Source: a virus
IMG/VR virus record: IMGVR_UViG_3300020450_000034
Span: 1-46,561 of that record
Reading direction: 5' to 3' (one strand)
DNA length: 46,561 bases
Each line of letters starts with the position of its first letter. Position 1 is the stretch's first letter. Below, piece by piece: positions 1 to 7,525 of this stretch. The position numbers were made by a program, and so were the translations under genes. The notes below the pieces were generated by a model. The model was given only the letters and a program-made list of their open reading frames with translations. It was not told where the DNA came from and did not search any database.

Positions 1-233
1 GGTTTAAATTCTTCAAACACCTTGTTATAGGCGTTACATTCATATTCGTATGCATCAAAAAACTCATAATCATCAGCAAAATCATCAGCTAGTTTGCCAC
101 TAGCATAGTCGTCCCAAGTAGTATTCATAAGTTCCATGCCTCGTAAAAGATCACCACTACCCCAATTTTTAATTGTTTTAGTTGCATCCTCAAAGGACAT
201 TTCCATCTTAAAATTTGTTGGGATTCTAAACAT
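1..233 (-). CDS. Partial gene, unknown function (C-terminus off the left edge)
   Basis: An open frame starts at the ATG at 231-233 and runs leftwards off the window after 77 codons without a stop. The start is supported by a CGGAG ribosome binding site a few bases upstream and by a sigma70-type promoter at 267-295. The visible peptide begins MFRIPTNFKMEMSFEDATKT and is rich in Asp, Glu, Tyr and Phe in its second half. I do not recognise a family. It is the next gene downstream of the uvsX-uvsY-glycosyltransferase group but has its own promoter, so early expression is likely. The reading frame is convincing; the function is unknown. Confidence 0.7.
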   Translation of the reverse strand, partial: MFRIPTNFKMEMSFEDATKTIKNWGSGDLLRGMELMNTTWDDYASGKLADDFADDYEFFDAYEYECNAYNKVFEEFK

Positions 234-266
234 TAATTGCTCCGTTGTTTTTTAGCTTATGTATAC

Positions 267-295
267 ACTATAGCACCAAGAGTTCTTACTGTCAA
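267..295 (-). promoter_or_regulatory. sigma70-type early promoter P1
   Basis: On the minus strand TTGACA (290-295) is followed after exactly 17 nt by TATAGT (267-272). It lies in the gap between the glycosyltransferase-like gene and the partial gene at 1-233 and points towards the latter. It is one of four promoters here that begin GGTTGACA. No T4-type late box is present in this gap, which suggests early expression by unmodified host RNA polymerase. Confidence 0.75.
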
Positions 296-315
296 CCTTT
301 TTATGCGTCTTTTTT

Positions 316-957
316 TTAAATTATTTGTATTTTTTCATGTCCAACATGTATTTGTGGATCTACATAAATGTCTATGCCTAGTGCTTTTGCATCCAAACAC
401 CAAGCAACATCTTCACTGCACATTTCATACCCTTGTGGAATTTTTAGTTTTTTTGGTGCAAACCAAGGATAATCCATTTGTTCAAATACACCTTGTTTAA
501 CTAATACCCAGCCAAAACCTATGTAATCTGCTTTGAAAGCAAACTTACGTTCTAGCATCTCGTCTGTTTTTATGAACTGATAATGTCCATTTTTAGCGAA
601 GTATGCATCATCCAGTTTTTCTACAACTGGTGTAAATCCATGAGGTTGACTATACCAACCACTTGCTACATCACATTGCATGCTTAGTAGTTTTTTGAAG
701 TTCTCTACGGTAAATGTTTGATCACTATCTATCCACATCATATAATCATAATGACCACCATTAAATGGTTTTTGCTTAGGACCATGTGTTACATCAGCAC
801 CTGCTACTAAACAACGAGCAAAATTTACCATACTACTGTGTTGTTGACTGAGTACGGGTTGGATATTATTTTGTAAACACCATGTCCATAACCCTGTAAA
901 TGATTTTAAAAAGTCACCACTGTAGCTATTACCTGGCAAACAGAATACTACTATCAT
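316..957 (-). CDS. Glycosyltransferase-like protein (GT-A type, DxD motif)
   Basis: 213 aa. The N-terminus (MIVVFCLPGNSYSG) and the stretch around residues 70-80, ending MMWIDSDQ, resemble the nucleotide-sugar-binding part of GT-A glycosyltransferases, where the D77-S78-D79 motif would bind the metal and sugar nucleotide. A later EDVAWC segment (near residue 184) fits the acidic residue often seen in the acceptor half. There is no signal peptide or membrane segment, so it would act in the cytoplasm, perhaps on virion proteins, DNA or a host glycan; the substrate cannot be told. Its ATG overlaps the uvsY stop as ATGA, so it is translationally coupled to uvsY. It could also be an inactive relative. 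The fold call is moderate and the activity is inferred. Confidence 0.6.
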   Translation of the reverse strand: MIVVFCLPGNSYSGDFLKSFTGLWTWCLQNNIQPVLSQQHSSMVNFARCLVAGADVTHGPKQKPFNGGHYDYMMWIDSDQTFTVENFKKLLSMQCDVASGWYSQPHGFTPVVEKLDDAYFAKNGHYQFIKTDEMLERKFAFKADYIGFGWVLVKQGVFEQMDYPWFAPKKLKIPQGYEMCSEDVAWCLDAKALGIDIYVDPQIHVGHEKIQII

Positions 958-1409
958 AAACTTACATCCTCTAAGCCAGCCGCTCTGAGTTTCACAATAT
1001 TGTTGATTTGAAATTGTTTTGCATCTATAGCTTTTATAAGTCCTATAAACTTATTTCTAATTAGAGCTACTTCATTAACAATATGTTGTTGGTCAATTAC
1101 TTCATCTTCACCTTCAGCATATTTGTCAGCATCTCTACTTGATAATGCTTTATTGTATCCTTCAAGATATTTTTTGTAATGCTTTGTTTTTATCTTACGC
1201 ATCTCAATATTGAGATATTCTAGGATTGCTTCTAGTTCTTGTAACTGATTAAAACGATATTCAACTATACCAGGCATGTCACGTGAATGTTTTTCTACGT
1301 TACCTTTAAGTCCGCAGTCTAATCTTGCTTCGTTTAGTTGAGTTTCAAAATGTTGAATTGCAGGAACTATATTAGCTATATCCTGGCGTACTTTGCTATA
1401 CCAGCTCAT
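954..1409 (-). CDS. uvsY: UvsY-like recombination mediator
   Basis: 151 aa, close to T4 UvsY (137 aa). The protein is almost entirely helical and charged. The C-terminal stretch KQFQINNIVKLRAAGLED resembles the T4 UvsY ending (a KxxxIxxIxxxRA pattern), and a central HYKKYLEGYNKAL segment followed by an acidic region matches the T4 layout. UvsY loads UvsX recombinase onto gp32-covered single-stranded DNA during T4-type recombination-dependent replication. The context supports this strongly: uvsX and gene 32 lie just upstream in the same transcription direction. It starts directly after the stop of the 85-aa gene (TAAATG junction) and overlaps the next gene by ATGA. The assignment is based on pattern and synteny and has not been aligned. 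Confidence 0.75.
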   Translation of the reverse strand: MSWYSKVRQDIANIVPAIQHFETQLNEARLDCGLKGNVEKHSRDMPGIVEYRFNQLQELEAILEYLNIEMRKIKTKHYKKYLEGYNKALSSRDADKYAEGEDEVIDQQHIVNEVALIRNKFIGLIKAIDAKQFQINNIVKLRAAGLEDVSL

Positions 1410-1667
1410 TTACCAATCATCATATTCATCTGAGTCTTCATCCATGTTATCATATACATCTTCATAATAACTGTCTCTGATTACTCTGTCAAGTGTTGAG
1501 TCAAATCCAAACCATTCATCTCCTACTTCGCTTAAATCGCAGATGTTTTCATTAATTACTGATAGAAACTTTTCGCAAGCGATTTCTCTGTCTTTGACGT
1601 TTATATAAGTTTTAATAGATAGCCACATATCAATGTATGCGGCTACCTCTGAATCACTCATTTTCAT
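1410..1667 (-). CDS. Small acidic protein of unknown function
   Basis: 85 aa, with a strongly acidic C-terminus (a run of D, E and Y ending YDDW). It lies between uvsX and uvsY: its start overlaps the last codons of uvsX and its stop abuts the uvsY ATG, so the three are translated as a coupled unit. A GAGGAAG box in the end of uvsX could serve as ribosome binding site for the ATG at 1667; the ATG two codons later is an alternative start. I recognise no domain. An accessory role in recombination, or mimicry of DNA by the acidic tail, would be guesses from position and charge only. Confidence 0.65.
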   Translation of the reverse strand: MKMSDSEVAAYIDMWLSIKTYINVKDREIACEKFLSVINENICDLSEVGDEWFGFDSTLDRVIRDSYYEDVYDNMDEDSDEYDDW

Positions 1668-2757
1668 GTACTAATTCTTCCTCAAGTAAGACTTCTTGTT
1701 CCTGGATATTTAGCTCAGGTAAGTCTTTTTTACCCCATTCGGTCATTATGAGATCCAAACATCCTTCTGTATTAGATTCCCATGCTTTTCGGAATTGTGT
1801 TAGTACTTCACCAGTAACTGGACTTGTATACTCCAAACGGTTACCAGTTTTCTTTAGAAGTTCAAGTTTTTCACATAAATCAACAAATCCACTGTAAGGA
1901 TTCATTCCTGTTTCATATGGAATTTTGATCTGTACACTTTCAAAAGGTTTAGCAAAACGTGTTTTCATTACTTTACACGCCGCTCTAATACCACGAACAT
2001 CAGTAACTTTGTTGCCATCTTCATCTTCTTTGAGTTTCAATTTACGCATTGCAACAACAATACTTGATGCATAGATAAAGCCTTGTCCACCTGAGATCTT
2101 ATCATCTGGATCAAACATATCCTGCGATGCATATGTATGGTTAGTTGCAACTAATCCTACATTATAATCACCAAACATGTTTACACAGTTTCTTACAAGT
2201 GCAGTAAGTGCTTTAGGTTTACGACCTAAGTCACCCTTCATATCACCTTTAGTAAATTGATCTACGTCTGTAGGAGTAAGCATCATGCCTAAACTGTCAA
2301 TTACAAACAATACTTTAGGTCGATCTTCATCTTCCTTGTCAGCATAACTTGCTTTGTAGTCTTTCATAAACTCACTGATAACTTTAGCAACTTCATCAAT
2401 CATTGCTACATTAAGTTTCATTAATGTATCTTCGCTAGTATCTACATCTAGTGCTTGTAACCATTTTTCATCTAGTGCATTTTCACTATCAATAAGCACA
2501 CAAAAGATACCTTGCTTTTGTGCTTCTCTAATTAAGTTACCTGCACAAATAAAACTTTTACCTGCACCCGATTCACCTGCAAATACTGTAACTTTGCCAA
2601 GGGGTACACCCTTGCTAAAATCACCACTAATTAATTTGTTCAGTGTATAATTACCTGTTGAGATCCATGTGTCAGGATCTCTAAATCCGCTACTGAGTCC
2701 AGGTACACTCTTTGTAATACTTTTGCGGAATTTACTTACGTCAAAAGGTTTTGCCAT
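1654..2757 (-). CDS. uvsX: UvsX, RecA-like recombinase
   Basis: 367 aa from the ATG at 2755-2757. A longer reading from 2769 is possible, but the sequence before 2757 contains GGAGAAATTA, a good ribosome binding site that only fits the shorter start. The Walker A motif GESGAGKS lies near residues 61-68 and Walker B (VLFVIDSL) near 150-156; a glutamine-rich loop region follows at ISGGQGFIYAS. UvsX polymerises on single-stranded DNA and catalyses homologous pairing and strand exchange, driving T4-type recombination-dependent replication with UvsY and gp32. T4 UvsX is 391 aa, so length and domain order agree. It lies 60 nt downstream of gene 32, with a hairpin in between, and overlaps the following small gene. 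Confidence 0.95.
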   Translation of the reverse strand: MAKPFDVSKFRKSITKSVPGLSSGFRDPDTWISTGNYTLNKLISGDFSKGVPLGKVTVFAGESGAGKSFICAGNLIREAQKQGIFCVLIDSENALDEKWLQALDVDTSEDTLMKLNVAMIDEVAKVISEFMKDYKASYADKEDEDRPKVLFVIDSLGMMLTPTDVDQFTKGDMKGDLGRKPKALTALVRNCVNMFGDYNVGLVATNHTYASQDMFDPDDKISGGQGFIYASSIVVAMRKLKLKEDEDGNKVTDVRGIRAACKVMKTRFAKPFESVQIKIPYETGMNPYSGFVDLCEKLELLKKTGNRLEYTSPVTGEVLTQFRKAWESNTEGCLDLIMTEWGKKDLPELNIQEQEVLLEEELVHENE

Positions 2758-2778
2758 TAATTTCTCCATAAAGCCACA

Positions 2779-2801
2779 GTAGGCGACTATATGCCGCCTA
2801 C
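2779..2801 (-). promoter_or_regulatory. Stem-loop between gene 32 and uvsX
   Basis: In the mRNA sense GTAGGCG pairs perfectly with CGCCTAC around a 9-nt loop. No U-run follows, so it is not a standard rho-independent terminator. It sits about 20 nt upstream of the uvsX start, in the 60-nt spacer after gene 32. It could be a processing or stabilising element that uncouples the amounts of gp32 and UvsX. The structure is seen; the role is inferred. Confidence 0.5.
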
Positions 2802-2817
2802 GAATAGTTTTTAATGA

Positions 2818-3828
2818 TTAGTTGTTGCGATTTCTAATTGCCGCCAAAATGTCTTGGGCACTTGGCTTTTCACCTTCAGCACTAGCTGGCGCAGTTGCCG
2901 CCACTGCTTCTGCTACTTTTTCCTGTTGTGCAGGTGGAGTAACTGGAGCAGGAGTTTCTGCTACTGGAGCAGGTGCCGCTTGTGGTGCTGGTGCACTAGG
3001 TGCTGGCGCACTCGAAGCAGAACTTTGTGGAAGTTGCACTCCGGCTGGTCTATAATAATTGCTCCATAAATCTGGATCATACATTTGACCATCTACACTG
3101 GCTTCGAACATTTTACCAATTACACCAAGTTCTTCTTCACTTGGTTGCTTTGGAAGATAATCATTGAGATTAAACAAGCCATGCGAATCAATTGCCGCTC
3201 TCTCATTGCTATCTAAGCTACGTTCACGCCTAGCCCAACTACTAGTTGAATAGTCTGCATATTGACCTTTAGTTGTCTTAGTAAGACGAAAGTCAGTACC
3301 TTGCTCAATATCCGTTGGAAGTTCAGTAAAGTCACTATCCATTAGTGCACCTTTAATAATATTAAAAATGCTTGGATTAATAACGAATCTACGGATAGGA
3401 TTTTCGGGTGTAGTATCTTCTTGTAAACTGCTTTCAGTTACAAAGCCTTGGAAAACATACGAACGTTTTTTCCAATATTTACGACCCATATCTTCAAGTT
3501 TAGGATCTTTAAACCAAGGGCGTACTTCTGATAGTACTGGACAACTGCCCACTGGTCCCCACATTTCATTACATGGAACGTTTACAGTAACCTTACGGCT
3601 ATCTGCTTGTCCTTTAATGCCAGCAAATTCTAAACGAATCATTTGACGCTCACGCCAAAAGTAAGTATTGCTTGTATCACCATCTGGTAAAAAGCGAAGT
3701 ACTGTTGTTGAATTTTCTGGGATATTCCAAAATGGAAAGATAGCGTTATCGCCACCTGTTTGCGAACCTCGTCCGCCGCTTGATTCTTGCTCTTGCAATT
3801 TTGCACGAATTTCTGCCAATGTTGCCAT
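2818..3828 (-). CDS. 32: gp32, single-stranded DNA-binding protein
   Basis: 336 aa (T4 gp32 is 301). The N-terminus MATLAEIRAKLQ corresponds to the basic cooperativity region. The core contains the gp32-type stretch NAIFPFWNIP, a VLRFLPDGD segment and the WFKDPKLED region, followed by an Ala/Pro-rich linker (about residues 265-310) and a short C-terminal tail. It coats single-stranded DNA in replication, repair and recombination and partners UvsX and UvsY encoded next to it. Oddity: only two cysteines (C86 and C96) lie in the region of the T4 zinc site and no nearby His is seen, so the zinc ligand set appears incomplete. A good AGGAG site lies 7 nt before the ATG at 3828. The upstream leader carries a promoter, a predicted pseudoknot and repeats. 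Confidence 0.92.
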   Translation of the reverse strand: MATLAEIRAKLQEQESSGGRGSQTGGDNAIFPFWNIPENSTTVLRFLPDGDTSNTYFWRERQMIRLEFAGIKGQADSRKVTVNVPCNEMWGPVGSCPVLSEVRPWFKDPKLEDMGRKYWKKRSYVFQGFVTESSLQEDTTPENPIRRFVINPSIFNIIKGALMDSDFTELPTDIEQGTDFRLTKTTKGQYADYSTSSWARRERSLDSNERAAIDSHGLFNLNDYLPKQPSEEELGVIGKMFEASVDGQMYDPDLWSNYYRPAGVQLPQSSASSAPAPSAPAPQAAPAPVAETPAPVTPPAQQEKVAEAVAATAPASAEGEKPSAQDILAAIRNRNN

Positions 3829-3835
3829 AGTTTTT

Positions 3836-3895
3836 CTCCTATATTTTGCCTATGTTATGCCTAAGTATGCCTCGTGACTACTTACGTATAGTCAC
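3836..3895 (-). promoter_or_regulatory. Gene 32 leader: predicted pseudoknot plus AGGCA repeats (candidate autoregulatory operator)
   Basis: In the mRNA sense a perfect 7-bp stem GTGACTA/TAGTCAC (3889-3895 with 3874-3880) encloses the 8-nt loop TACGTAAG. The loop bases UAAG can pair with CUUA 8 nt after the stem (3862-3865), giving an H-type pseudoknot. Three units, AGGCATACTT, AGGCATAACAT and AGGCAAAATAT (3872 down to 3841), then follow with 10-11 nt spacing up to the AGGAG ribosome binding site. T4-type gp32 represses its own translation by nucleating on a leader pseudoknot and spreading over an unstructured repeat tract. The layout here matches that logic; binding itself is inferred. Confidence 0.6.
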
Positions 3896-3896
3896 T

Positions 3897-3925
3897 AGTA
3901 TATGTGTAATTAGTGTTGTTGTCAA
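3897..3925 (-). promoter_or_regulatory. sigma70-type early promoter P2 for gene 32
   Basis: On the minus strand TTGACA (3920-3925) and TATACT (3897-3902) are spaced by 17 nt. The TGA inside TTGACA is also the stop codon of the upstream gene at 3922. The predicted start lies inside the 5' arm of the leader stem, so transcripts from this promoter would lose part of the pseudoknot while read-through transcripts keep it whole. Confidence 0.75.
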
Positions 3926-5283
3926 CCAAAAAGTTTATTAAATTCGTATTTGTTAAATATACCTTCGAATGTTTGTTTGTAGTATTCATCACTAGCTACA
4001 CCTGTAGATTCACTTGCTGTTGCAGTTAACTTGGGCATTAATGTTTTAATAGCACCGATTGCTTTCTTAAGCATAGCACCATCTTTAACATTGTCAACCA
4101 CATCATCAAATCTTGCAAGTAAAATTGAAAGTTGATCCTGATCCTTACCACCATCGATAACAGTACTCAAATAACTTGCTACTGCACCTAACTGTGTGTT
4201 AATTGGCATGTTTGCAAGTTTTTTACTTACCAACGGATTCTCTGGATCACTTTTTACATTAGTGCCCTTACGTAGTCTAACTGTATCCATTTTGTCTATT
4301 GTACTAATAAGGTCATTTAATGTTTGTGTTGCAAATTCATCAGCTTCTCGAATAGCTTTCATTTCTTTGACTAATGCATTTACATACGGTAGTGCTTCAT
4401 CTAAACTTTCATCAAATGAACGCACTGTAAACTGACTGCGTAGTTTGTTGCGATCTGTTTCATTAATTTTTACTTCTTTTGCTTCAAATGCATCTTTTGC
4501 TTCATTATATGCTTTGACGCCTTTAATCCTATTAATTGTTTCTCTGATACTAGCAATGCGGTTAGAGACTGCTTCCACAATATCTGCTGTATCTTCGTTT
4601 ACCAAGTTGTTGCGTTTACTGTAGTTTGCAAACTCTTTAAGTTTTTTTAGTTCTACAGTTTGTTCTTGAATATGTTTTCCAAATTCATCATGTGGTATGC
4701 CACCTTCTTTTACATGTCTAAGCATGGCTCTTCCACCTGCTAGATTGTTTGTTGGCATTTTGTAACGTTCACCATCTGCATTTTCAATATAGATTGCATT
4801 GATGTTCCTACTTCTACTTCCACGTGATTCTTCGTTCACTGGTTTTGTGTGTTTAATAATAAGTTTAGCACTTTCTAACTTTTGATAACTGCTTTTGCTA
4901 GTACCATAAGCAGGGCTAATACCTTCTTCTATTTTCATGTCTCTCACCTTTTGTGCTTGGTAATCTTGGTCTTTCGGAGTTATTCGTTTTGTAAAACCTT
5001 TAAGTGTATACTCTATTATACTCCTGTTTGCTAATTTTTTTAATTGATCTAATGTATCTTTTAATTCACTAAGTTCTGTATTACGATTAATACTTACTCT
5101 TAATTCACGTTTACTATCTGTTTCATCAAGGTTTACCATACTACCCAAGTTAGGCATATAAAATCTTCTAGCTTTAGCTTGATCGATTGTATTTTCTCCT
5201 TCGTCAGTAAAAAGTTTTACAACTTGTCCACTGCCTTTTAAAATTTTAAAAATATCAGTTGCAATAGTATCACTATTAATCAT
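3922..5283 (-). CDS. Putative virion structural protein, unknown
   Basis: 453 aa, mostly charged and helical with coiled-coil-like stretches (about residues 65-95 and 195-250), no signal peptide and no membrane segment. It lies just after the large terminase gene, has its own T4-type late promoter (CATAAATA at 5300-5307) that overlaps the gp17 stop, and has an AAAGGA ribosome binding site before the ATG. Late expression and position in the packaging/head block suggest a structural or head-associated protein. I recognise no catalytic motif. The gene is certain; the role is inferred from context only. Confidence 0.6.
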   Translation of the reverse strand: MINSDTIATDIFKILKGSGQVVKLFTDEGENTIDQAKARRFYMPNLGSMVNLDETDSKRELRVSINRNTELSELKDTLDQLKKLANRSIIEYTLKGFTKRITPKDQDYQAQKVRDMKIEEGISPAYGTSKSSYQKLESAKLIIKHTKPVNEESRGSRSRNINAIYIENADGERYKMPTNNLAGGRAMLRHVKEGGIPHDEFGKHIQEQTVELKKLKEFANYSKRNNLVNEDTADIVEAVSNRIASIRETINRIKGVKAYNEAKDAFEAKEVKINETDRNKLRSQFTVRSFDESLDEALPYVNALVKEMKAIREADEFATQTLNDLISTIDKMDTVRLRKGTNVKSDPENPLVSKKLANMPINTQLGAVASYLSTVIDGGKDQDQLSILLARFDDVVDNVKDGAMLKKAIGAIKTLMPKLTATASESTGVASDEYYKQTFEGIFNKYEFNKLFG

Positions 5284-5299
5284 AACATATCCTTTAATG

Positions 5300-5307
5300 T
5301 ATTTATG
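5300..5307 (-). promoter_or_regulatory. T4-type late promoter box
   Basis: CATAAATA on the minus strand, about 17 nt before the ATG of the 453-aa gene at 5283. It overlaps the stop codon of gp17. The predicted leader contains AAAGGA as ribosome binding site. Confidence 0.7.
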
Positions 5308-6853
5308 TTAGAAACACAAATGGCATAGGTTCAACAGCTTCCTCATCACTGAAGGTATCTCGAAGTTCATCATATGCATTTTCGTCATATTGTGCAATTT
5401 GCTGTGCAATTCTAACTACCAATAACACAGCCATTACTAAATCATCTTTTTCACCATCTTTAGCACTGTAACTACTTCCTCTTGCTATAAATGTTTTTAT
5501 TTCTTGTAAAAGCACATGACTGTAAATTGTCATCTTATCAGTTTCAATCCAATTTTTGAATTTACTACAAGCCGCTAATTTACTTTTGTTTGTAGTTGTA
5601 AAACCTTTTCTATATGCTCTGTTTGCCGCTCTAGGTTGACTGATAAAAGTTCCTGGTATATTATCTTCGCCCATTTCAGCAATTACTACAAGAGCGGCTT
5701 CTCCAAGTGTATTGTTTTCAACACTCCAATAAATTTCACTATCTGGTGATTCTTCTTGTATGCTTTGTGCTATACTTTTAAGTATTCTAATTTGATCAGT
5801 GACTGGCGTTTTATTGTGCATCCATTCTGCTACTTGTTTCATACCTGGCATCTCAAATACTTGTATAGCACTATTATCTCCGCCAGTACCTAAACTAGGA
5901 TCCAATCCGATAACGTATGTACGTCCTTTTACAATAGGTTTGTACCATCTTACTTGCCCTGTGCGTTTATGTGGATCAATACTTTCCATTGATACTAGTT
6001 TTAATTGGTTAATTAATGTTTCATCAGCAGTAATAAATTCACAACCATGCTCACGTCTAAAACGTTCTTCACCTATTTTGGCGGCTTCTTCTTTAGCCCA
6101 TTCCTCATCTCTATCTGGATGTTCTTGCCAATCTACTTTAATACTTTTAAAACCGTTAATTCCTAGTTCTTGTTCATTACCATATTCATCCATTGTTTTT
6201 GTTGCTTGTTTCCATATCTGTGCAAATTGATCATTGTCTTGGTTTGGTGTACTTGTAATCATACACTTACCACCTGTTGATAGTGTAGGTGACAAAGATG
6301 TCCAAAACTCTTGTGCTATTCTTGGTGGGACAAATGCAAACTCGTCTAAGTATACTAAGGTAAGTGATAGACCACGTCCTGTGTTTTCAGTTGTTGCTTG
6401 TGCTACAATACGACTTCCGTTATCAAATTCCATACTTCCTTTGTTGTATGCTGTTACACCTGCACGTACAAAATTAGGCAGTGTTTCGTATGCAAATCTA
6501 ATACGTTGCATAATCTCCTGTGCACCGCTGTACTTGTGTGCCGCAATAAGAATTGTGCTGTCTGGTTTAAACATTGCATACCATAACAAATATCCTGCCG
6601 CACAAGTAGATTTACCTGTCTGTCTTGGCAACATAGCAATACTAAATCTATGGTTATGATAAACATCAACTAACCGTTCTTGGTAATCATATAGGTTGAA
6701 TTTCATTCTTCCTTTAGTAGGGTGTTGTATATAACAATGTTCCAACAGAAAGTGTGTAGGATCTTGTGTACACTTCACAAGTTCTTCTAGTTCTTTATTT
6801 GTGAACTTTTCTCTTTGGTAGGGTTTTTTGATTAAATTGGTATCTACACTCAT
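5303..6853 (-). CDS. 17: gp17, large terminase subunit (packaging ATPase and nuclease)
   Basis: 516 aa from the ATG at 6851-6853. An upstream TTG at 6871 is in frame, but it lies directly after the U-run of a terminator and has no ribosome binding site, so the ATG is preferred. Numbered from this ATG, the ATPase domain has Walker A PRQTGKST (about 76-83) and Walker B VYLDE (about 167-171). The RNase H-like nuclease domain has GLDPSLGTGGD (first catalytic Asp near 318) and a later conserved acidic stretch GEKDDLVMA. gp17 docks on the portal, pumps DNA into the prohead and cuts the concatemer. T4 gp17 is 610 aa, and marine relatives are shorter. The late box GATAAGTA sits exactly 5 nt before the ATG. 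Confidence 0.95.
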   Translation of the reverse strand: MSVDTNLIKKPYQREKFTNKELEELVKCTQDPTHFLLEHCYIQHPTKGRMKFNLYDYQERLVDVYHNHRFSIAMLPRQTGKSTCAAGYLLWYAMFKPDSTILIAAHKYSGAQEIMQRIRFAYETLPNFVRAGVTAYNKGSMEFDNGSRIVAQATTENTGRGLSLTLVYLDEFAFVPPRIAQEFWTSLSPTLSTGGKCMITSTPNQDNDQFAQIWKQATKTMDEYGNEQELGINGFKSIKVDWQEHPDRDEEWAKEEAAKIGEERFRREHGCEFITADETLINQLKLVSMESIDPHKRTGQVRWYKPIVKGRTYVIGLDPSLGTGGDNSAIQVFEMPGMKQVAEWMHNKTPVTDQIRILKSIAQSIQEESPDSEIYWSVENNTLGEAALVVIAEMGEDNIPGTFISQPRAANRAYRKGFTTTNKSKLAACSKFKNWIETDKMTIYSHVLLQEIKTFIARGSSYSAKDGEKDDLVMAVLLVVRIAQQIAQYDENAYDELRDTFSDEEAVEPMPFVFLT

Positions 6854-6858
6854 AGTAG

Positions 6859-6866
6859 TACTTATC
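6859..6866 (-). promoter_or_regulatory. T4-type late promoter box, leaderless spacing (gp17)
   Basis: GATAAGTA on the minus strand (one change from GATAAATA), then CTACT, then the ATG of gp17. If transcription starts 6 nt past the box, as in T4, the first base of the mRNA is the A of the ATG. No purine-rich ribosome binding site is present. Confidence 0.6.
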
Positions 6867-6869
6867 TGC

Positions 6870-6901
6870 AAAAAAAGGAGGCTATGTTTCCATAGCCCCT
6901 A
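6870..6901 (-). terminator. Rho-independent terminator upstream of gp17
   Basis: In the mRNA sense GGGGCTATG pairs with CATAGCCTCC around the loop GAAA (one G-U pair), followed directly by seven U. It lies between the stop of the 206-aa gene and the gp17 promoter. It should stop transcription from the gp16 side, so that gp17 depends on its own late promoter. Confidence 0.85.
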
Positions 6902-6904
6902 GTG

Positions 6905-7525
6905 TTAAATGCCTGCTAATTTTTTTAGGTATTCTAAATCTTTTGAATCTGTTTCATAAACAACATGATAACCGTCTTTTTCAAATTGTTTTTTTGCTTT
7001 GGCGGCATGCTCTTTTGCATCCGGGCCATCAAATTTTCTGTTAATTCCTGTGGTAGGTAGTTTAAGATCTTCTTTATCTTTTACAGCTCTTATTCTAATT
7101 ACTTCTTCGTTAACTGATTCTCCGACTTCTGATAAGAAGCCTCTTAGATTGGGTTCTGGTACACTCATAAGCAATTCTTCTATTGCTGTTACGTCACCAA
7201 ATTCTATATCTCTTCTAATTTCATCAACTACTTGATCAATTAATGCTTGGTCAACTGCTTCTTTTACTTCTTCTGTGCTTTCCATTGGTACAATTTTTGA
7301 ACTTCTATCTAGCACTGCATACAATCCACTTATTAGTTTGCCCATTGTTGTAAGTTGGTCTGTTAAATCACCAACGCCACTAGCAGTCTCTTCTCTATCC
7401 ATTTGTTCTAATTCATCGTATTCGTCATTTAGTCTTTCAAGTGCTAGGAACATATCATTTATTTTATCATGCTTCATTGAATCTACACTGTCTTCGTTTG
7501 TCATATATTCTTTTAAACTTTTCAT
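6905..7525 (-). CDS. Acidic head-associated protein, N-terminal MKSLK and C-terminal LAGI motifs
   Basis: 206 aa, strongly acidic and helical in its first two thirds. It starts MKSLKEYMTNE, which resembles the short N-terminal capsid-targeting peptides of T4 internal head proteins, and ends YLKKLAGI, a motif shared with the two genes upstream. The last 60 residues form a separate, less acidic unit, with a KDGYHVVYE strand and possible alpha/beta fold. A CAGGAATAAG site precedes the ATG, which overlaps the stop of the 304-aa gene. The terminator at 6870-6901 ends the transcription unit after this gene. I infer a prohead-core or head-associated role from the position between gp16 and gp17 and the shared motifs; no named family is recognised. 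Confidence 0.6.
   Translation of the reverse strand: MKSLKEYMTNEDSVDSMKHDKINDMFLALERLNDEYDELEQMDREETASGVGDLTDQLTTMGKLISGLYAVLDRSSKIVPMESTEEVKEAVDQALIDQVVDEIRRDIEFGDVTAIEELLMSVPEPNLRGFLSEVGESVNEEVIRIRAVKDKEDLKLPTTGINRKFDGPDAKEHAAKAKKQFEKDGYHVVYETDSKDLEYLKKLAGI

Noticed and set aside
237-500. Plus-strand open frames opposite the minus-strand genes (also around 2822, 5799, 7275, 13849, 30690)
   Set aside because: They lie wholly against well-supported genes, have no ribosome binding sites and show low-complexity, unlikely proteins. They are shadows of the real genes.
1654-2769. Longer uvsX start at 2769
   Set aside because: The GGAGAAATTA ribosome binding site lies inside that extension and fits only the ATG at 2757.
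4070-4097. TTGACA plus TATGCT with 16-nt spacing within the 453-aa gene
   Set aside because: The -10 match is only partial and it lies deep in coding sequence with no gene start nearby.
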